This document shows, piece after piece, positions 35,295-44,529 of a DNA stretch of 64,000 bases. Location of the stretch: positions 16,302-80,301 of the forward strand of contig WPAE01000016.1 in assembly GCA_009773205.1 (NCBI GenBank), read 5' to 3'. The stretch is from Ignavibacteria bacterium. GTDB lineage: Bacteria; Bacteroidota; Ignavibacteria; Ignavibacteriales; Melioribacteraceae. The notes below the pieces were generated by a model, which did no database searches, had not been told where the DNA came from, and saw only the letters and a program-made list of their open reading frames with translations. The translations under genes and the position numbers were made by a program. Every line of letters starts with the position of its first letter. Within the stretch, counting starts at the first letter, position 1.

Positions 35295-35837
35295 TCAAAA
35301 ATGATACTTAGCTGCAATTTCAAAGGTTGAATATCCAGCGCTTGTAGAGCTTATTGTAATACCGTAGCTTGTACTTAATCCAACTATAAAACCCTTCGTA
35401 TCTAAATCTCGGAAATCTAATCCGGCAAGAAGTGAAAAAGTGCCTCCAAATCCCCAAACATTTGTATCAACAAAAGTTCTGTCATTCAGAATAAGAATTC
35501 CCGCAGATTCTTCAATAAAAAGTTTTTTGAATAATGGTTGATAGATTACAGCTTTTAGTGTGTAATAGTTAAGAAAAGGATAATATTTATTTGTTCTGTT
35601 TTCAGGAAGAAAATAATCGGTCATTCTTGAGTGAGAATAACTTAGGCGAAAAGAAACAACCTCGCTGAACCTAAGTCTAAAGTCTGTAGAAAGAGAACCG
35701 CTTAGCGCAGAAACACTTGGAGAGTTTCCGTGTATAGATCCGGTACCTAAAGATGCGCCAACATTTGTAAATTTTATCTGCGCAAAACAAATGCTGGTTA
35801 ATGTAACTGATAAAAGTAATATTCTAATTGTTTTCAT
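35295..35837 (-). CDS. Secreted or outer-membrane protein of unknown function
   Basis: From ATG 35837 the protein has 180 residues. The start is fixed by the ATGA overlap with the cupin stop. Signal peptide 1-19 (MKTIRILLLSVTLTSICFA) is followed by alternating polar/hydrophobic strands rich in Gly, Ser, Phe and Tyr and a terminal Phe (AAKYHF), which suggests a small beta-barrel. I do not recognise a family. It is cotranscribed with the upstream cupin gene. Confidence 0.7.
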   Translation of the reverse strand: MKTIRILLLSVTLTSICFAQIKFTNVGASLGTGSIHGNSPSVSALSGSLSTDFRLRFSEVVSFRLSYSHSRMTDYFLPENRTNKYYPFLNYYTLKAVIYQPLFKKLFIEESAGILILNDRTFVDTNVWGFGGTFSLLAGLDFRDLDTKGFIVGLSTSYGITISSTSAGYSTFEIAAKYHF

Positions 35838-36160
35838 TTGTAGTGTAATGCAAACCAAATTGTTTTTTGATTCTTATCTGTCTCTTCAACTCTATGCTTT
35901 TGATGAGCTGGAATGATAAAATAATCTCCTGGCAAAAGGAAAAAAGAAGTTCCGTCATCATAAAGAATTTTTGCGCTTCCGCTCAGCAGCATAACAAATT
36001 CATTTTTATTATCGTCATACCAAAAATTTGGCGCAGAAGAATGTCCATCGGATATTATTCTTTCCAAAAGTAAATCTTTGCATTCAATAATTTTCTCAAA
36101 GATTTCTTCCGGCAGTTCTTTAGGAAGTTCTGCAAATATATTTTTCTTGTGAGATATCAT
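35834..36160 (-). CDS. Small cupin-domain protein
   Basis: A 108-residue single cupin: motif 1 region NEFVMLLSGSAKILYDDGTSF, then LLPGDYFIIPAHQKHRVEET with the metal-binding histidines. The product probably binds a metal or a small ligand in the cytoplasm. Similar small cupins in Bacteroidota are annotated only at domain level. Its stop overlaps the start of the outer-membrane protein gene (ATGA). Confidence 0.82.
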   Translation of the reverse strand: MISHKKNIFAELPKELPEEIFEKIIECKDLLLERIISDGHSSAPNFWYDDNKNEFVMLLSGSAKILYDDGTSFFLLPGDYFIIPAHQKHRVEETDKNQKTIWFALHYK

Positions 36161-36180
36161 TGTTCTAAAGTGCTAATGTT

Positions 36181-37383
36181 TTATTTCTGAATATTTACGC
36201 CGGAAGGATTTTGGAATAAACGCAAGTCAAACTCCGGCACAATTGCAAGAATATGATCAAATATATCTGCCTGCGCATCTTCATAATCAACAAAATTTGT
36301 TTTAGTAGCATAAGCATAAATTTCTATTGGCAGCCCATCTGGACTTGCTGGCATTTGCCTAACTTGAAAACTAAAATCTTTGCTGATATCATTTCTTTGA
36401 CGGAGATATTCGATTAAATATGCTCTAAAAGTTCCGATGTTTGTAAGCCTTCTTCCATTAACAAGATTGTTTAGATCAAATCCACTTTCAAAATTAGCTT
36501 TTTCTGTTTCCGCTCTTTTATCTTTTATATAATTAGAAATGATATTTATTTTTTCAAAACGGTCGAGCATATCTTTGGTACAAAAACGGATAGAGGTTTG
36601 ATCTATGTAAACAGAGCGTTTAATTCTTCTAACGCCGGATTGCTGCATTCCGCGCCAGTTCTTAAATGTTTCTTCAATCAATTTATAAGTTGGTATTATT
36701 GTAATGGTTTTATCAAAGTTCTGAACTTTAACAATCATCAAAGAAATATCAATTACATCGCCATCAGCGCCAAATTTTGGCACTTCAATCCAATCTCCAA
36801 CACGAACCAAATCGTAAGAAGAAATCTGCATGCTCGCGATAAAGTTAAGTATTGTATCTCGGAAAATTAAAATTAGTATCGCAGTAAACGCTCCAAGTCC
36901 GGTAACTATTGACCAAACAGTCTGTCCGAAAATTATACCTACTATAAGGACAACCATAAAAGAATAAAGAATAATCTTGATTATTTGAATATATCCTTTG
37001 ATAGGTCTTTCCTTAAACTTTTCAAGCCTGTCGTGCAGTTCGATAACCGCACTTAAAATTGCGCCGATAGAAAGAAAAATTGCCAAAACAAAAAGTATGG
37101 AAAGAAGCTTATCCAGCTCTTTCTCTGCAATAGGGATGAGACCTGTTGAGTGATAAATGATGAACAATGGAGCTAAATAAGAAATCCTTCTTAAGAAAGT
37201 TTTTGAAAAAAGTATATCATCAATCTGAGTAGAAGTTTTTTTGACGATACTTTTTAGCGATGCAAAAATAATTCCGCGTAAAACTATGTAAGAGAACAAC
37301 GCTAATGCGAGTATAATAAAGAAAAGCAATGTATCGTTAATCCACGGTAAAGCATTAAGCCACTTGGTAAATTTTTGAAACAT
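36181..37383 (-). CDS. MscS-family mechanosensitive channel
   Basis: A 400-residue protein with about five N-terminal helices (first at 13-33, last pore-like helix near 150-185: GLGAFTAILILIFRDTILNF) and the MscS beta domain with VRVGDWIEVPKFGADGDVIDISLMIVKVQNFD. The C-terminal domain (IRRIKRSVYIDQTSIRFCT ... ) resembles YbdG/MscM-type channels of about 400 residues. It opens on membrane tension and lets osmolytes out. A mobile element lies 45 bp upstream. Confidence 0.9.
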   Translation of the reverse strand: MFQKFTKWLNALPWINDTLLFFIILALALFSYIVLRGIIFASLKSIVKKTSTQIDDILFSKTFLRRISYLAPLFIIYHSTGLIPIAEKELDKLLSILFVLAIFLSIGAILSAVIELHDRLEKFKERPIKGYIQIIKIILYSFMVVLIVGIIFGQTVWSIVTGLGAFTAILILIFRDTILNFIASMQISSYDLVRVGDWIEVPKFGADGDVIDISLMIVKVQNFDKTITIIPTYKLIEETFKNWRGMQQSGVRRIKRSVYIDQTSIRFCTKDMLDRFEKINIISNYIKDKRAETEKANFESGFDLNNLVNGRRLTNIGTFRAYLIEYLRQRNDISKDFSFQVRQMPASPDGLPIEIYAYATKTNFVDYEDAQADIFDHILAIVPEFDLRLFQNPSGVNIQK

Positions 37384-37431
37384 ATTGCCTGAATTGTTAT
37401 TTGGTTGAATCTAATTTACAAAAAAGATTAA

Positions 37432-37614
37432 TGAGCCTACTCTAAAAAGCCACGATCATTATAAAAAACGTTATTTTCGACTTACCCGCCCAACCCTCCA
37501 TAAAACGGCGGGCGGGCAAGATGGCGGACAAGCCCGCCTGCCTCATCAGCTAATCTTGGCAGGCAGGAAATCGTAACCAGAAACTGTCAAAATGACCTTT
37601 CTAGATTCGGCTCA
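37432..37614 (-). mobile_element. MITE-like element R1, copy B (complete, 183 bp)
   Basis: Bounded by TGAGCC at 37432 and GGCTCA at 37609-37614, with TTAA on both sides (37428-37431 and 37615-37618) as target duplication. No open frame. The outer parts are AT-rich and shared with copy C (for example CTTTTTAGAGTAGGCTCA read on the minus strand, and GGTCATTTTGACA). The middle holds GC-rich hairpin units (CCTGCCTGCC...GGCAGG, GGCGGGC...GCCCGCC) and, unlike copy C, a unit containing CCGTTTTATGGAGGGTTGGG (minus strand). Lies between the channel gene and the EamA gene. Confidence 0.75.
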
Positions 37615-37650
37615 TTAATCAAGTAGTGTCAACAGCTTTTTCAGTTTTGT

Positions 37651-37658
37651 TATCTTTG
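37651..37658 (+). promoter_or_regulatory. -7 box TATCTTTG of the EamA transporter gene
   Basis: A perfect TAnnTTTG box 19 bp before the start, with AAAGGAAAG ribosome site at 37666-37674. A TTTT-rich element lies about 20 bp upstream. Confidence 0.6.
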
Positions 37659-37677
37659 CAATAATAAAGGAAAGACT

Positions 37678-38568
37678 ATGACCGAGAATAAAAATATTTT
37701 TGCTTATTTGGCTTTATTTTCTATTTACATTATTTGGGGAACAACTTACTTAGCAATTAAAATTGGTGTGCAGGAGCTTCCGCCAGCTTTGTTTACCGGA
37801 TTAAGATGGCTTGCTGCCGGACCTCTTTTAATGGGAATACTTTTACTTCGCAAATACAAATTGCCTAACAAGCAAGATTGGATTCATTTAGGAATAAGCG
37901 GTTTACTTTTAATTGGCGGCGGTAATGGATTAGTAGTTTTTGCCGAACAATGGGTGCCAAGCGGTTTAACTGCTTTACTAATAACAACTGTTCCTTTTTG
38001 GATTGTTGGGATTGAAGCTCTTCTTCCTAATGGGAAGAAAATAAACATATTTGTTGCGCTTGGCTTAATTTTAGGTTTAGCAGGAACTGCAATGATCTTC
38101 GGCGGAGATTTTCACAAACTATTCGAGCCTTCTTATTTACGAGGCGTTATTGGTTTAATGGTTGCTGTAGCAAGCTGGTCTGTTGGTACTATTTATTCTA
38201 AATACAAAAAAGTTTCTGTTCATCCGTTAATGGGTGCAGCGGGACAAATGATATTTGCCGGAGTTGTAATTACGATATTCGGTTTACTGATAGGTGAAAG
38301 CAGACATTTTCATTTTACTAATTCCAGCTTACTTGCCTATTTATACTTAGTTATTTTTGGTTCTTTGCTTGGTTATGGATCTTATATTTATGCAATAGCA
38401 CATTTGCCGGTTTCGCTTGTTTCAACTTATGCTTATGTAAACCCAATTATTGCCTTGTTTCTTGGCTGGCTTATTTTAAATGAGCCAATAACAATATGGA
38501 TTGTAGCAGCCTCGGCAGTAATATTAGTAGGAGTAACTTTTGTAAAGAAGGGAAGCGAGCAGAAATAA
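37678..38568 (+). CDS. EamA/DMT-family transporter (YedA-like)
   Basis: A 296-residue protein with ten membrane helices in two EamA repeats. Signature blocks are SIYIIWGTTYLAIKIGVQEL, PALFTGLRWLAAGPLL, FAEQWVPSGLTALLI and VSLVSTYAYVNPIIALFLGWL then EPIT. Members export metabolites such as amino acids, and the substrate here is unknown. Promoter box and ribosome site are clear. Confidence 0.92.
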   Translation: MTENKNIFAYLALFSIYIIWGTTYLAIKIGVQELPPALFTGLRWLAAGPLLMGILLLRKYKLPNKQDWIHLGISGLLLIGGGNGLVVFAEQWVPSGLTALLITTVPFWIVGIEALLPNGKKINIFVALGLILGLAGTAMIFGGDFHKLFEPSYLRGVIGLMVAVASWSVGTIYSKYKKVSVHPLMGAAGQMIFAGVVITIFGLLIGESRHFHFTNSSLLAYLYLVIFGSLLGYGSYIYAIAHLPVSLVSTYAYVNPIIALFLGWLILNEPITIWIVAASAVILVGVTFVKKGSEQK

Positions 38569-38588
38569 TCTGCCCGCTTTCAAGCATA

Positions 38589-39017
38589 CTAATTCATATT
38601 AAAAAGTAAGAGCCCTTTTTCTGTTTTTATAAATGAAAACTCAGTAACTAACTTCTGATCTCCGCTTACAAAACTAACATCAATTGTTTGAATTTCTTTA
38701 TCGCCATCTTGTTTAACAACTGGCGTACTAAAATCGTATTTTGACGATAGCTCGATCAAAGCAGAAATCTTTTTGCATATTCTTTTCACTTGTGCAATTT
38801 CATCTTTATTTGCCGCATTAAAAGATTCCATTTGAATGCGTGCTTTATCTTCGCCATCATAGGCAATTAACTCTGCCGCCTTTTCAAAGGATTTTGCTTT
38901 GCTAAACTCAAACAAGTTTTTCAAATTGGTAGTAACATCGCTCACTTGTGCGAATGCTAAGTTGCTTGATAAACCAATTAGAAACACAAACACAAACCAA
39001 TATTTTATTCTATTCAT
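38589..39017 (-). CDS. Secreted protein of unknown function
   Basis: A 142-residue precursor with signal peptide 1-23 (IKYWFVFVFLIGLSSNLAFA). The mature part is about 118 residues, helical then three strands (DKEIQTIDVSFVSGDQKLVTEF etc. in shorter pieces). It resembles small periplasmic domains, but I do not recognise a family. Convergent with the EamA gene. Confidence 0.65.
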   Translation of the reverse strand: MNRIKYWFVFVFLIGLSSNLAFAQVSDVTTNLKNLFEFSKAKSFEKAAELIAYDGEDKARIQMESFNAANKDEIAQVKRICKKISALIELSSKYDFSTPVVKQDGDKEIQTIDVSFVSGDQKLVTEFSFIKTEKGLLLFNMN

Positions 39018-39106
39018 TTTTGTCTCCTTAATCGCTTTGTTGTTTCTTAGAAAAATCTAACTTCACTTTTGTTCCACAGTTAAAAATGGTTGTGATTTTA
39101 ACAACA

Positions 39107-39880
39107 TCAATAAGTGAAATGTTTTATCTGCTCACCTTTGTCGTCAATTTCCGTCATAGCTTCAATACCAATTTGCAAATGAAGATCAACAAATTTTTGA
39201 GTTACTTTTTGATCGGATTCTTCAGTTTTAACGCCTTCTGGAATCATTGGTAAATCGGAAACAAGAAGCAATGCCCCGCGTGCAATCTGGTTAGCATAAC
39301 CAACTATAAACATTGTAGCAGTTTCCATATCAATACCAATTGCTCCAATTTTGTTTAAGTATTTTTTGAATTCATTATCCCATTCCCAAACGCGGCGGTT
39401 TGTAGTATAAATTACTCCCGTTCTGTACTCGGTTTCTTTTTCAATAATCTTTTCTGAAACAAATTTGTGCAGTTTGAAAGAAGGAAGAGCAGGCACTTCC
39501 GGCGGAAAATAATCATTGCTTGTTCCTTCTCCGCGTATAGCAGCAGTTGGTAAAATAAAATGTCCAATTTCTGTAGAGTCTTTTAGCCCGCCGCATTTAC
39601 CTAAGAACAAAACTCCTTTTGGCTGTCTTGCGCTCAGTAAATCCATTATTGTAGCGGCGTTAGCAGAGCCAATACCAAAATTAATAATCGAAAGCCCGCT
39701 GCTGTTTGTCGCTGTTTTCATTGGTCTTCCTTCGCCTTTTATATCGCATCCAAACTGATTGGCAAACTTTGCAACATAATTTTGGAAATTAGTAAGCAGC
39801 ATATAATCGCCAAACTCATCAATTTGAGCGCCTGTATAACGCGGGAGCCAATTTTTTGCAATTTCTAATTTTGTTTTCAT
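39107..39880 (-). CDS. amn: AMP nucleosidase
   Basis: A 257-residue nucleoside phosphorylase-fold protein. SIINFGIGSANAATIMDLL, VLFLGKCGGLKDS, LPTAAIRGEGTSNDYFPPEV and GIDMETATMFIVGYAN match the short (about 258 aa) AMP nucleosidase of Bacteroidota, which hydrolyses AMP to adenine and ribose 5-phosphate. The GKCGG and MET(A/G) elements form the base and ribose site. Its ATG is next to the stop of the PAP2 gene, so they are likely cotranscribed. Confidence 0.9.
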   Translation of the reverse strand: MKTKLEIAKNWLPRYTGAQIDEFGDYMLLTNFQNYVAKFANQFGCDIKGEGRPMKTATNSSGLSIINFGIGSANAATIMDLLSARQPKGVLFLGKCGGLKDSTEIGHFILPTAAIRGEGTSNDYFPPEVPALPSFKLHKFVSEKIIEKETEYRTGVIYTTNRRVWEWDNEFKKYLNKIGAIGIDMETATMFIVGYANQIARGALLLVSDLPMIPEGVKTEESDQKVTQKFVDLHLQIGIEAMTEIDDKGEQIKHFTY

Positions 39881-39881
39881 G

Positions 39882-40472
39882 TTATTTAAACTCTATTCTC
39901 TGATATTTATCTGTAATATGTGTTTTCTTTTCGGTGAAAAAGGAATTTATTTTTAAAGTTAGCCATCCAAAAAAATAACCTAAAGCAGAGCCAATCAAAG
40001 CACCTGCAACAACATCGCTCGGATAATGAACTCCAACGTATGGGCGAGAAAAAGCTTGTAATACTGCAACAGTAAAAAACCAAAACCTATATTTAGGAAA
40101 AATCATCGTAAAAAATAGTGCGGCAGCAAAATTATTTACGGCGTGAGAAGATGGAAATGAAAACGATTCTGTACAAGTAACCAGAATATTTACATGCTCC
40201 AGCACATTACACGGTCTTACTCTCTCGAACAAACTTTTAAGTAGCGAGCTGCTAATCTGATCGCTTGCGGTTATTAGAAGCGCAAGCATAACTGCGGCTA
40301 TTCTTCCTAACCTTCCTCCTTTGATAAGCAGTAACAGAAACAAAATAAAATAAGTAATTAACCAGTTTTTAGGTTCAGTTAAGAAAGGAAAAATTTTATC
40401 AAAAGCAGGATTTGATAACGTATCGTTAATAAAGTAGAAGATTGTAACATCAAGTTGATAAAGGAAATCCAA
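39882..40472 (-). CDS. PAP2-family membrane phosphatase
   Basis: A 196-residue membrane protein with the three PAP2 motifs: KSLFERVRP, PSSHAVNNF (as PSSH for PSGH) and SRPYVGVHYPSD. Five to six helices. Such enzymes dephosphorylate undecaprenyl pyrophosphate or lipid phosphates on the outer face. Near the end is a basic tail. Upstream of amn on the same strand. Confidence 0.88.
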   Translation of the reverse strand: MDFLYQLDVTIFYFINDTLSNPAFDKIFPFLTEPKNWLITYFILFLLLLIKGGRLGRIAAVMLALLITASDQISSSLLKSLFERVRPCNVLEHVNILVTCTESFSFPSSHAVNNFAAALFFTMIFPKYRFWFFTVAVLQAFSRPYVGVHYPSDVVAGALIGSALGYFFGWLTLKINSFFTEKKTHITDKYQRIEFK

Positions 40473-40628
40473 ATAACCTCTTTGTGGCTTTAATTGATAT
40501 TTGATTCAAATTTCTTTATCTAAGCTCGGAAAAATTTACAATATTAGCGAGTACTTTTTTAGCATAAATTGCTCTAAATTAAAACTACAAATTTTCGATT
40601 ATTAACCGATTATTAGCAAAAAGAATAA

Positions 40629-42881
40629 GTGGCTCTTCAAAAAACTAAAAATAGTGCAGAAATTAGAAAATATGCTTTCTTTGCGGAAGAGAGCAAGAAA
40701 TCTTTGCTTGCTCCTTTTCAGGCTTTAGCAAAGTTTACTTCTGTTGCCGGTCTAATAGCTATGGTTTTTGAAATACGCCACTTTACGCAATTTCAAAATG
40801 ATAAGTGGATGGGACCATGGATTTACGGTAACAGGCTTTCAGCTATTCTTATCGCATTTATTCTTCTAATTTTCTCTTATACTAAATTTGGCAAAAAGCA
40901 TCCGGTTGTTTTAGTTCATATTTTGCTTTTGGCTATTGTTAGCTCTTTTGGTTTGATGATCTATTTAATTCCCGAAACAATCATATTTAATTCTCAACTC
41001 ATTAGTTTAATAATTTTTGTTGCAGCGTTATTTCTTAGCTGGGATGTTGCAAATCAAATTATTGTAGCTATTTATTACAACTTAGTTTTTGCCGTATCAA
41101 TTTTAATGAGCACTAGAGAGATATTTATAATGCCTAACATGGTGGAATCTGTTGTGCTTGTTATTACAATAAGCGTTCTGGCAATAGTTGCAAGTTATAT
41201 TAATTACAAACTCCGCCACGAAGCAGTAATCAAAAATTTTGAAATATCTATATCCGAGAAAAAGTATAGAACTTTGGTGGAAAACTCTGCAGAAGGGATA
41301 TTTCAATTTAATTCGGAAGGAAGATTTTTAACTGTAAATCCTACTTTAGTTAAGCTGCTTGGCTTTTCTGCTGAAGATGAAATTAAAAATTTTTCTCTTA
41401 AAAAAGATTTATTCAAGCGAAGCGGCGATTGGGAACTTCTAAACAAACTTTTAGAAAAACAGGGCAAAGTCCGCAACTACCGCGTTCCTTTTTTGAAGAA
41501 AGATGGAAACGAAATTACAGTAAGAATGAATGTACGTATAAACGATGATGATGAGAATGTTCAAAATATTTATGAGGGAAGTCTGCATGATATTACACAG
41601 CAGGTGCATGCAGAAGTTGAAAAACAAAAAGCCCTAGATGCTTTGCGCCTGGAAAAAATGAAAGCTGATACTCTGGCTAAAAAGGCTCAGCAGGAAAGTC
41701 ATTTCAAAACTAAATTTCTTGCCAGCATGAGCCACGAAGTCCGAACACCGATGAACTCTGTAATGGGATTTCTTACGCTTATAGAAAACGATTTGTTTGA
41801 AAGCAAAGAAGAACTAAAGGGATTTTCCCGCGACGCACGCTTAGCTGCAGAATCTTTGTTGGATATAATTAACAGCATTCTCGATATATCTAAGGTAGAA
41901 GCAGGTAAAATGGAGCTTGATGAAGTGGGTTTTGATGTTAGGCACGAAGTTAACAAAGCTCTTTCCATAATTGGTCAATCTGTTAAAACTAAGGGACTTA
42001 GTTTAGAAAGCCATTTAGACGAAACTATTCCAGAAACAATTTATGGAGATCCTACTCGCTTTAGACAAATTCTAATCAACCTGCTAAATAATGCTATTAA
42101 GTTTACAGATTATGGAAAAGTAGTTGTCGAGATCAAAACAAAAGCTAAGGATAGTAATTTCATAGAACTTCTAGTAACGATTTCAGATACAGGCGCAGGG
42201 ATACCAAGTGATAAATTAAACCTATTGTTTGAACCGTTTACGCAGATTAAAGGAAAAAAGTCTGCCAAAGAAGGTTCCGGCTTAGGTTTAATGATAGTAA
42301 AAGAGTTTGTTCGATTAATGAATGGAGATATTAAAGTTGAAAGTAAAGTTGGTTTTGGAAGCAAGTTTATTTTTACATTGAAAATGAAATTATATCCCTC
42401 TAATTTTACTCATGTTGAAGAAGGTGGTGAATCAAAACACTTAGAGGAATCTTTAGAAATACAAGACCAGAATGCTCATAAAAAAATTATTGAAGAAGTT
42501 AAGAAGAAAAGACTTTTACTTGTAGAAGACAATCCTATCAGCCAAAACCTTGAAGCCAAAATTTTACGAGAAGTTGGCTACGAAGTTGAAGCTGTATCTT
42601 CTGGTATAGAAGCAATTGAATGTGTTAAAACAGGTTCGTTTAATTTAGTGTTGATGGATGTTGAAATGACAGAGATGGATGGGATTACTGCTACACAGAA
42701 AATTAGAGAGCTACCTGCTCCATATTCCAAAATTCCAATAATTGCTGTTACAGCTCGCTCAAGCATGAAAGACCGCGAACGCTGCTTAAACTCTGGTATG
42801 GATGATTATATTGCCAAACCAATAAACATACACTTCTTAAAAATTACTATTGATCAGTGGCTTAACGCTAAACATCAATAA
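40629..42881 (+). CDS. Hybrid sensor histidine kinase with receiver domain
   Basis: A 750-residue protein starting at GTG. Six to seven helices (about 30-195), a PAS domain (about 212-335, YRTLVENSAEGIFQFNSEGR), a HisKA domain with the phospho-acceptor in MSHEVRTPMNSVMGF, the ATPase domain (NNAIKFTDYG, DTGAGIPSDKL, GSGLGLMIVKEF), and a C-terminal receiver (LLLVEDNPISQN, phospho-Asp in VLMDVEM, IPIIAVTARSS). The stimulus is unknown. No dedicated response regulator lies next to it. It is followed by rocD on the same strand 67 bp away. Confidence 0.93.
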   Translation: MALQKTKNSAEIRKYAFFAEESKKSLLAPFQALAKFTSVAGLIAMVFEIRHFTQFQNDKWMGPWIYGNRLSAILIAFILLIFSYTKFGKKHPVVLVHILLLAIVSSFGLMIYLIPETIIFNSQLISLIIFVAALFLSWDVANQIIVAIYYNLVFAVSILMSTREIFIMPNMVESVVLVITISVLAIVASYINYKLRHEAVIKNFEISISEKKYRTLVENSAEGIFQFNSEGRFLTVNPTLVKLLGFSAEDEIKNFSLKKDLFKRSGDWELLNKLLEKQGKVRNYRVPFLKKDGNEITVRMNVRINDDDENVQNIYEGSLHDITQQVHAEVEKQKALDALRLEKMKADTLAKKAQQESHFKTKFLASMSHEVRTPMNSVMGFLTLIENDLFESKEELKGFSRDARLAAESLLDIINSILDISKVEAGKMELDEVGFDVRHEVNKALSIIGQSVKTKGLSLESHLDETIPETIYGDPTRFRQILINLLNNAIKFTDYGKVVVEIKTKAKDSNFIELLVTISDTGAGIPSDKLNLLFEPFTQIKGKKSAKEGSGLGLMIVKEFVRLMNGDIKVESKVGFGSKFIFTLKMKLYPSNFTHVEEGGESKHLEESLEIQDQNAHKKIIEEVKKKRLLLVEDNPISQNLEAKILREVGYEVEAVSSGIEAIECVKTGSFNLVLMDVEMTEMDGITATQKIRELPAPYSKIPIIAVTARSSMKDRERCLNSGMDDYIAKPINIHFLKITIDQWLNAKHQ

Positions 42882-42948
42882 TGGCATTTTTTCTCCCAGC
42901 TTCTTTTTGATAAATTAGAGTACACTATAATCAAAAAAAAGGTGAAAG

Positions 42949-44166
42949 ATGCATTCAAATGATTTTATTGAATTAGAAGAAAAGTATGGAGCTCACAACT
43001 ATCATCCGCTACCGGTTGTGTTAGCCAAAGGGGAAGGTATTTATTTATGGGATGTTGAAGGGAATAAATATTACGATTTTCTTTCGGCATACTCGGCAGT
43101 AAACCAAGGACATTGCCATCCCAAAATTATTAATGTGTTGATCGAACAAGCTAAAACTCTCACACTAACTTCGAGAGCATTTTACAATAACTGCCTTGGA
43201 CCTTATGAAAAATACATTACAGAATATTTTGGGTACGATAAAATGCTCCCTATGAATTCTGGAGCAGAAGCTGATGAAACAGCTCTCAAACTTTGCAGAA
43301 AATGGGCTTATGAGAAAAAGGGTATTCCCGAAAACGAAGCAAAAATAATTGTATGCCTTGGCAATTTTCATGGAAGAACTATAACTGTAATTTCTATGTC
43401 GAACGATCCAGATTCTTATAAAGGTTTTGGTCCTTTCACACCGGGTTTTGTAAAAATTCCTTACAATGATTTAACTGAGCTTGAGAAAGCTTTGGAAGAT
43501 CCTACAGTTGCCGGATTTTTAGTAGAGCCGATTCAAGGGGAAGCAGGTGTAATGGTACCTGATGAAGGATATTTGAAAAAAGCTTACGAGATGTGCAAAG
43601 CAAAAAATGTTTTGTTCATTGCAGATGAAGTTCAAACCGGGTTATGCAGAACTGGAAAAATGCTTGCATGCGATCATGAAGAGATAAAGCCGGATATTGT
43701 AATTTTAGGAAAGGCATTAAGCGGCGGAACAATGCCTATTAGCGCAGTGCTTGCAGATGATGAAGTTATGCTGGTTATCAAACCTGGTGAGCATGGCTCT
43801 ACATTCGGCGGTAATCCGCTTGCCTCTAAAGTAGCTGTTGCATCGCTCGAAGTTTTAAAAGAAGAAAATCTTGCGGATAACGCCGAAAATATGGGCAAAA
43901 TTTTTAGAGAAGAAGTTGGTAAGATTAAATCGGAAATGATTGAGCTGATTAGAGGAAAAGGTTTACTTAATGGAATTGTAATTAAACCAAAGAATGGAAA
44001 AGAAGCGTGGGATGTATGCGTTAAGATGAAAGAGAATGGATTACTTGCCAAACCAACTCATAAACACATAATTCGTTTTGCACCGCCTCTTGTTATAAAC
44101 GAAGAGCAAATTAGAGAAGCTGTTAAGATTATTGAGAAATCACTTAAACAAGTAGAAGAATCTTAA
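42949..44166 (+). CDS. rocD: Ornithine aminotransferase
   Basis: A 405-residue class III aminotransferase with [68 protein letters not shown], the PLP lysine in [16 protein letters not shown] and [21 protein letters not shown] and FYNNCLG point to ornithine-oxo-acid transaminase rather than acetylornithine transaminase. It converts ornithine and 2-oxoglutarate to glutamate semialdehyde and glutamate. Start ATG has AAGGTGAAAG ahead. Confidence 0.93.
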   Translation: MHSNDFIELEEKYGAHNYHPLPVVLAKGEGIYLWDVEGNKYYDFLSAYSAVNQGHCHPKIINVLIEQAKTLTLTSRAFYNNCLGPYEKYITEYFGYDKMLPMNSGAEADETALKLCRKWAYEKKGIPENEAKIIVCLGNFHGRTITVISMSNDPDSYKGFGPFTPGFVKIPYNDLTELEKALEDPTVAGFLVEPIQGEAGVMVPDEGYLKKAYEMCKAKNVLFIADEVQTGLCRTGKMLACDHEEIKPDIVILGKALSGGTMPISAVLADDEVMLVIKPGEHGSTFGGNPLASKVAVASLEVLKEENLADNAENMGKIFREEVGKIKSEMIELIRGKGLLNGIVIKPKNGKEAWDVCVKMKENGLLAKPTHKHIIRFAPPLVINEEQIREAVKIIEKSLKQVEES

Positions 44167-44213
44167 CTCATTTTCTCTTTACTTTTTAACTTTGTTACGC
44201 AATAGAGTAATTA

Positions 44214-44258
44214 TTTGTCATTCTGATTTCGCTTTAGCGAATGAAGAATGACAAACTG
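44214..44258. repeat. REP-like hairpin (TTTGTCATTC arms)
   Basis: TTTGTCATTC and GAATGACAAA frame an inner hairpin TTCGC-TTTA-GCGAA. The nested palindrome, non-coding, is of the kind common in Bacteroidota intergenic DNA. It precedes the terminator of rocD. Confidence 0.6.
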
Positions 44259-44283
44259 CGTAATGTGAGTTTCTAAATAACTT

Positions 44284-44312
44284 TATGCCCGCAGAAAAGC
44301 GGGCATAGTTTT
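44284..44312 (+). terminator. Terminator of rocD
   Basis: TATGCCCGC pairs with GCGGGCATA over AGAAAA, followed by GTTTTAG. Nine-bp stem; moderate T-tract. Confidence 0.75.
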
Positions 44313-44335
44313 AGAATCTTTCCAAAAGGCATTTA

Positions 44336-44526
44336 TGAGCCGAATATCTAACCCACCTGCCTATTTAGACCAAACATGGCGGGCAGGAAAGGTCATTTTG
44401 ACAATTTCTGGTTACGATTTCCTGCCCGCCAAGATTAGACTGATGAGGCAGGCGGGCTTGTCCGCCATCTTGCCCGCCCGCCGCAATGTTTTTTAATAAT
44501 GATCATGGGTTTTTAGAGTAGGCTCA
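44336..44526 (+). mobile_element. MITE-like element R1, copy C (complete, 191 bp)
   Basis: Bounded by TGAGCC at 44336 and GGCTCA at 44521-44526, with TTTA on each side (44332-44335 and 44527-44530). It shares both ends and most of the centre with copy B. It has an extra GC-rich unit near the left end (about 44350-44388, CCACCTGCC ... GGCGGGCAGG) that B lacks, and lacks the GGAGGGTTGGGCGGG unit that A and B carry. The start codon of the LOG gene (A44530) uses the last base of the right target duplication. Confidence 0.75.
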
Positions 44527-44529
44527 TTT

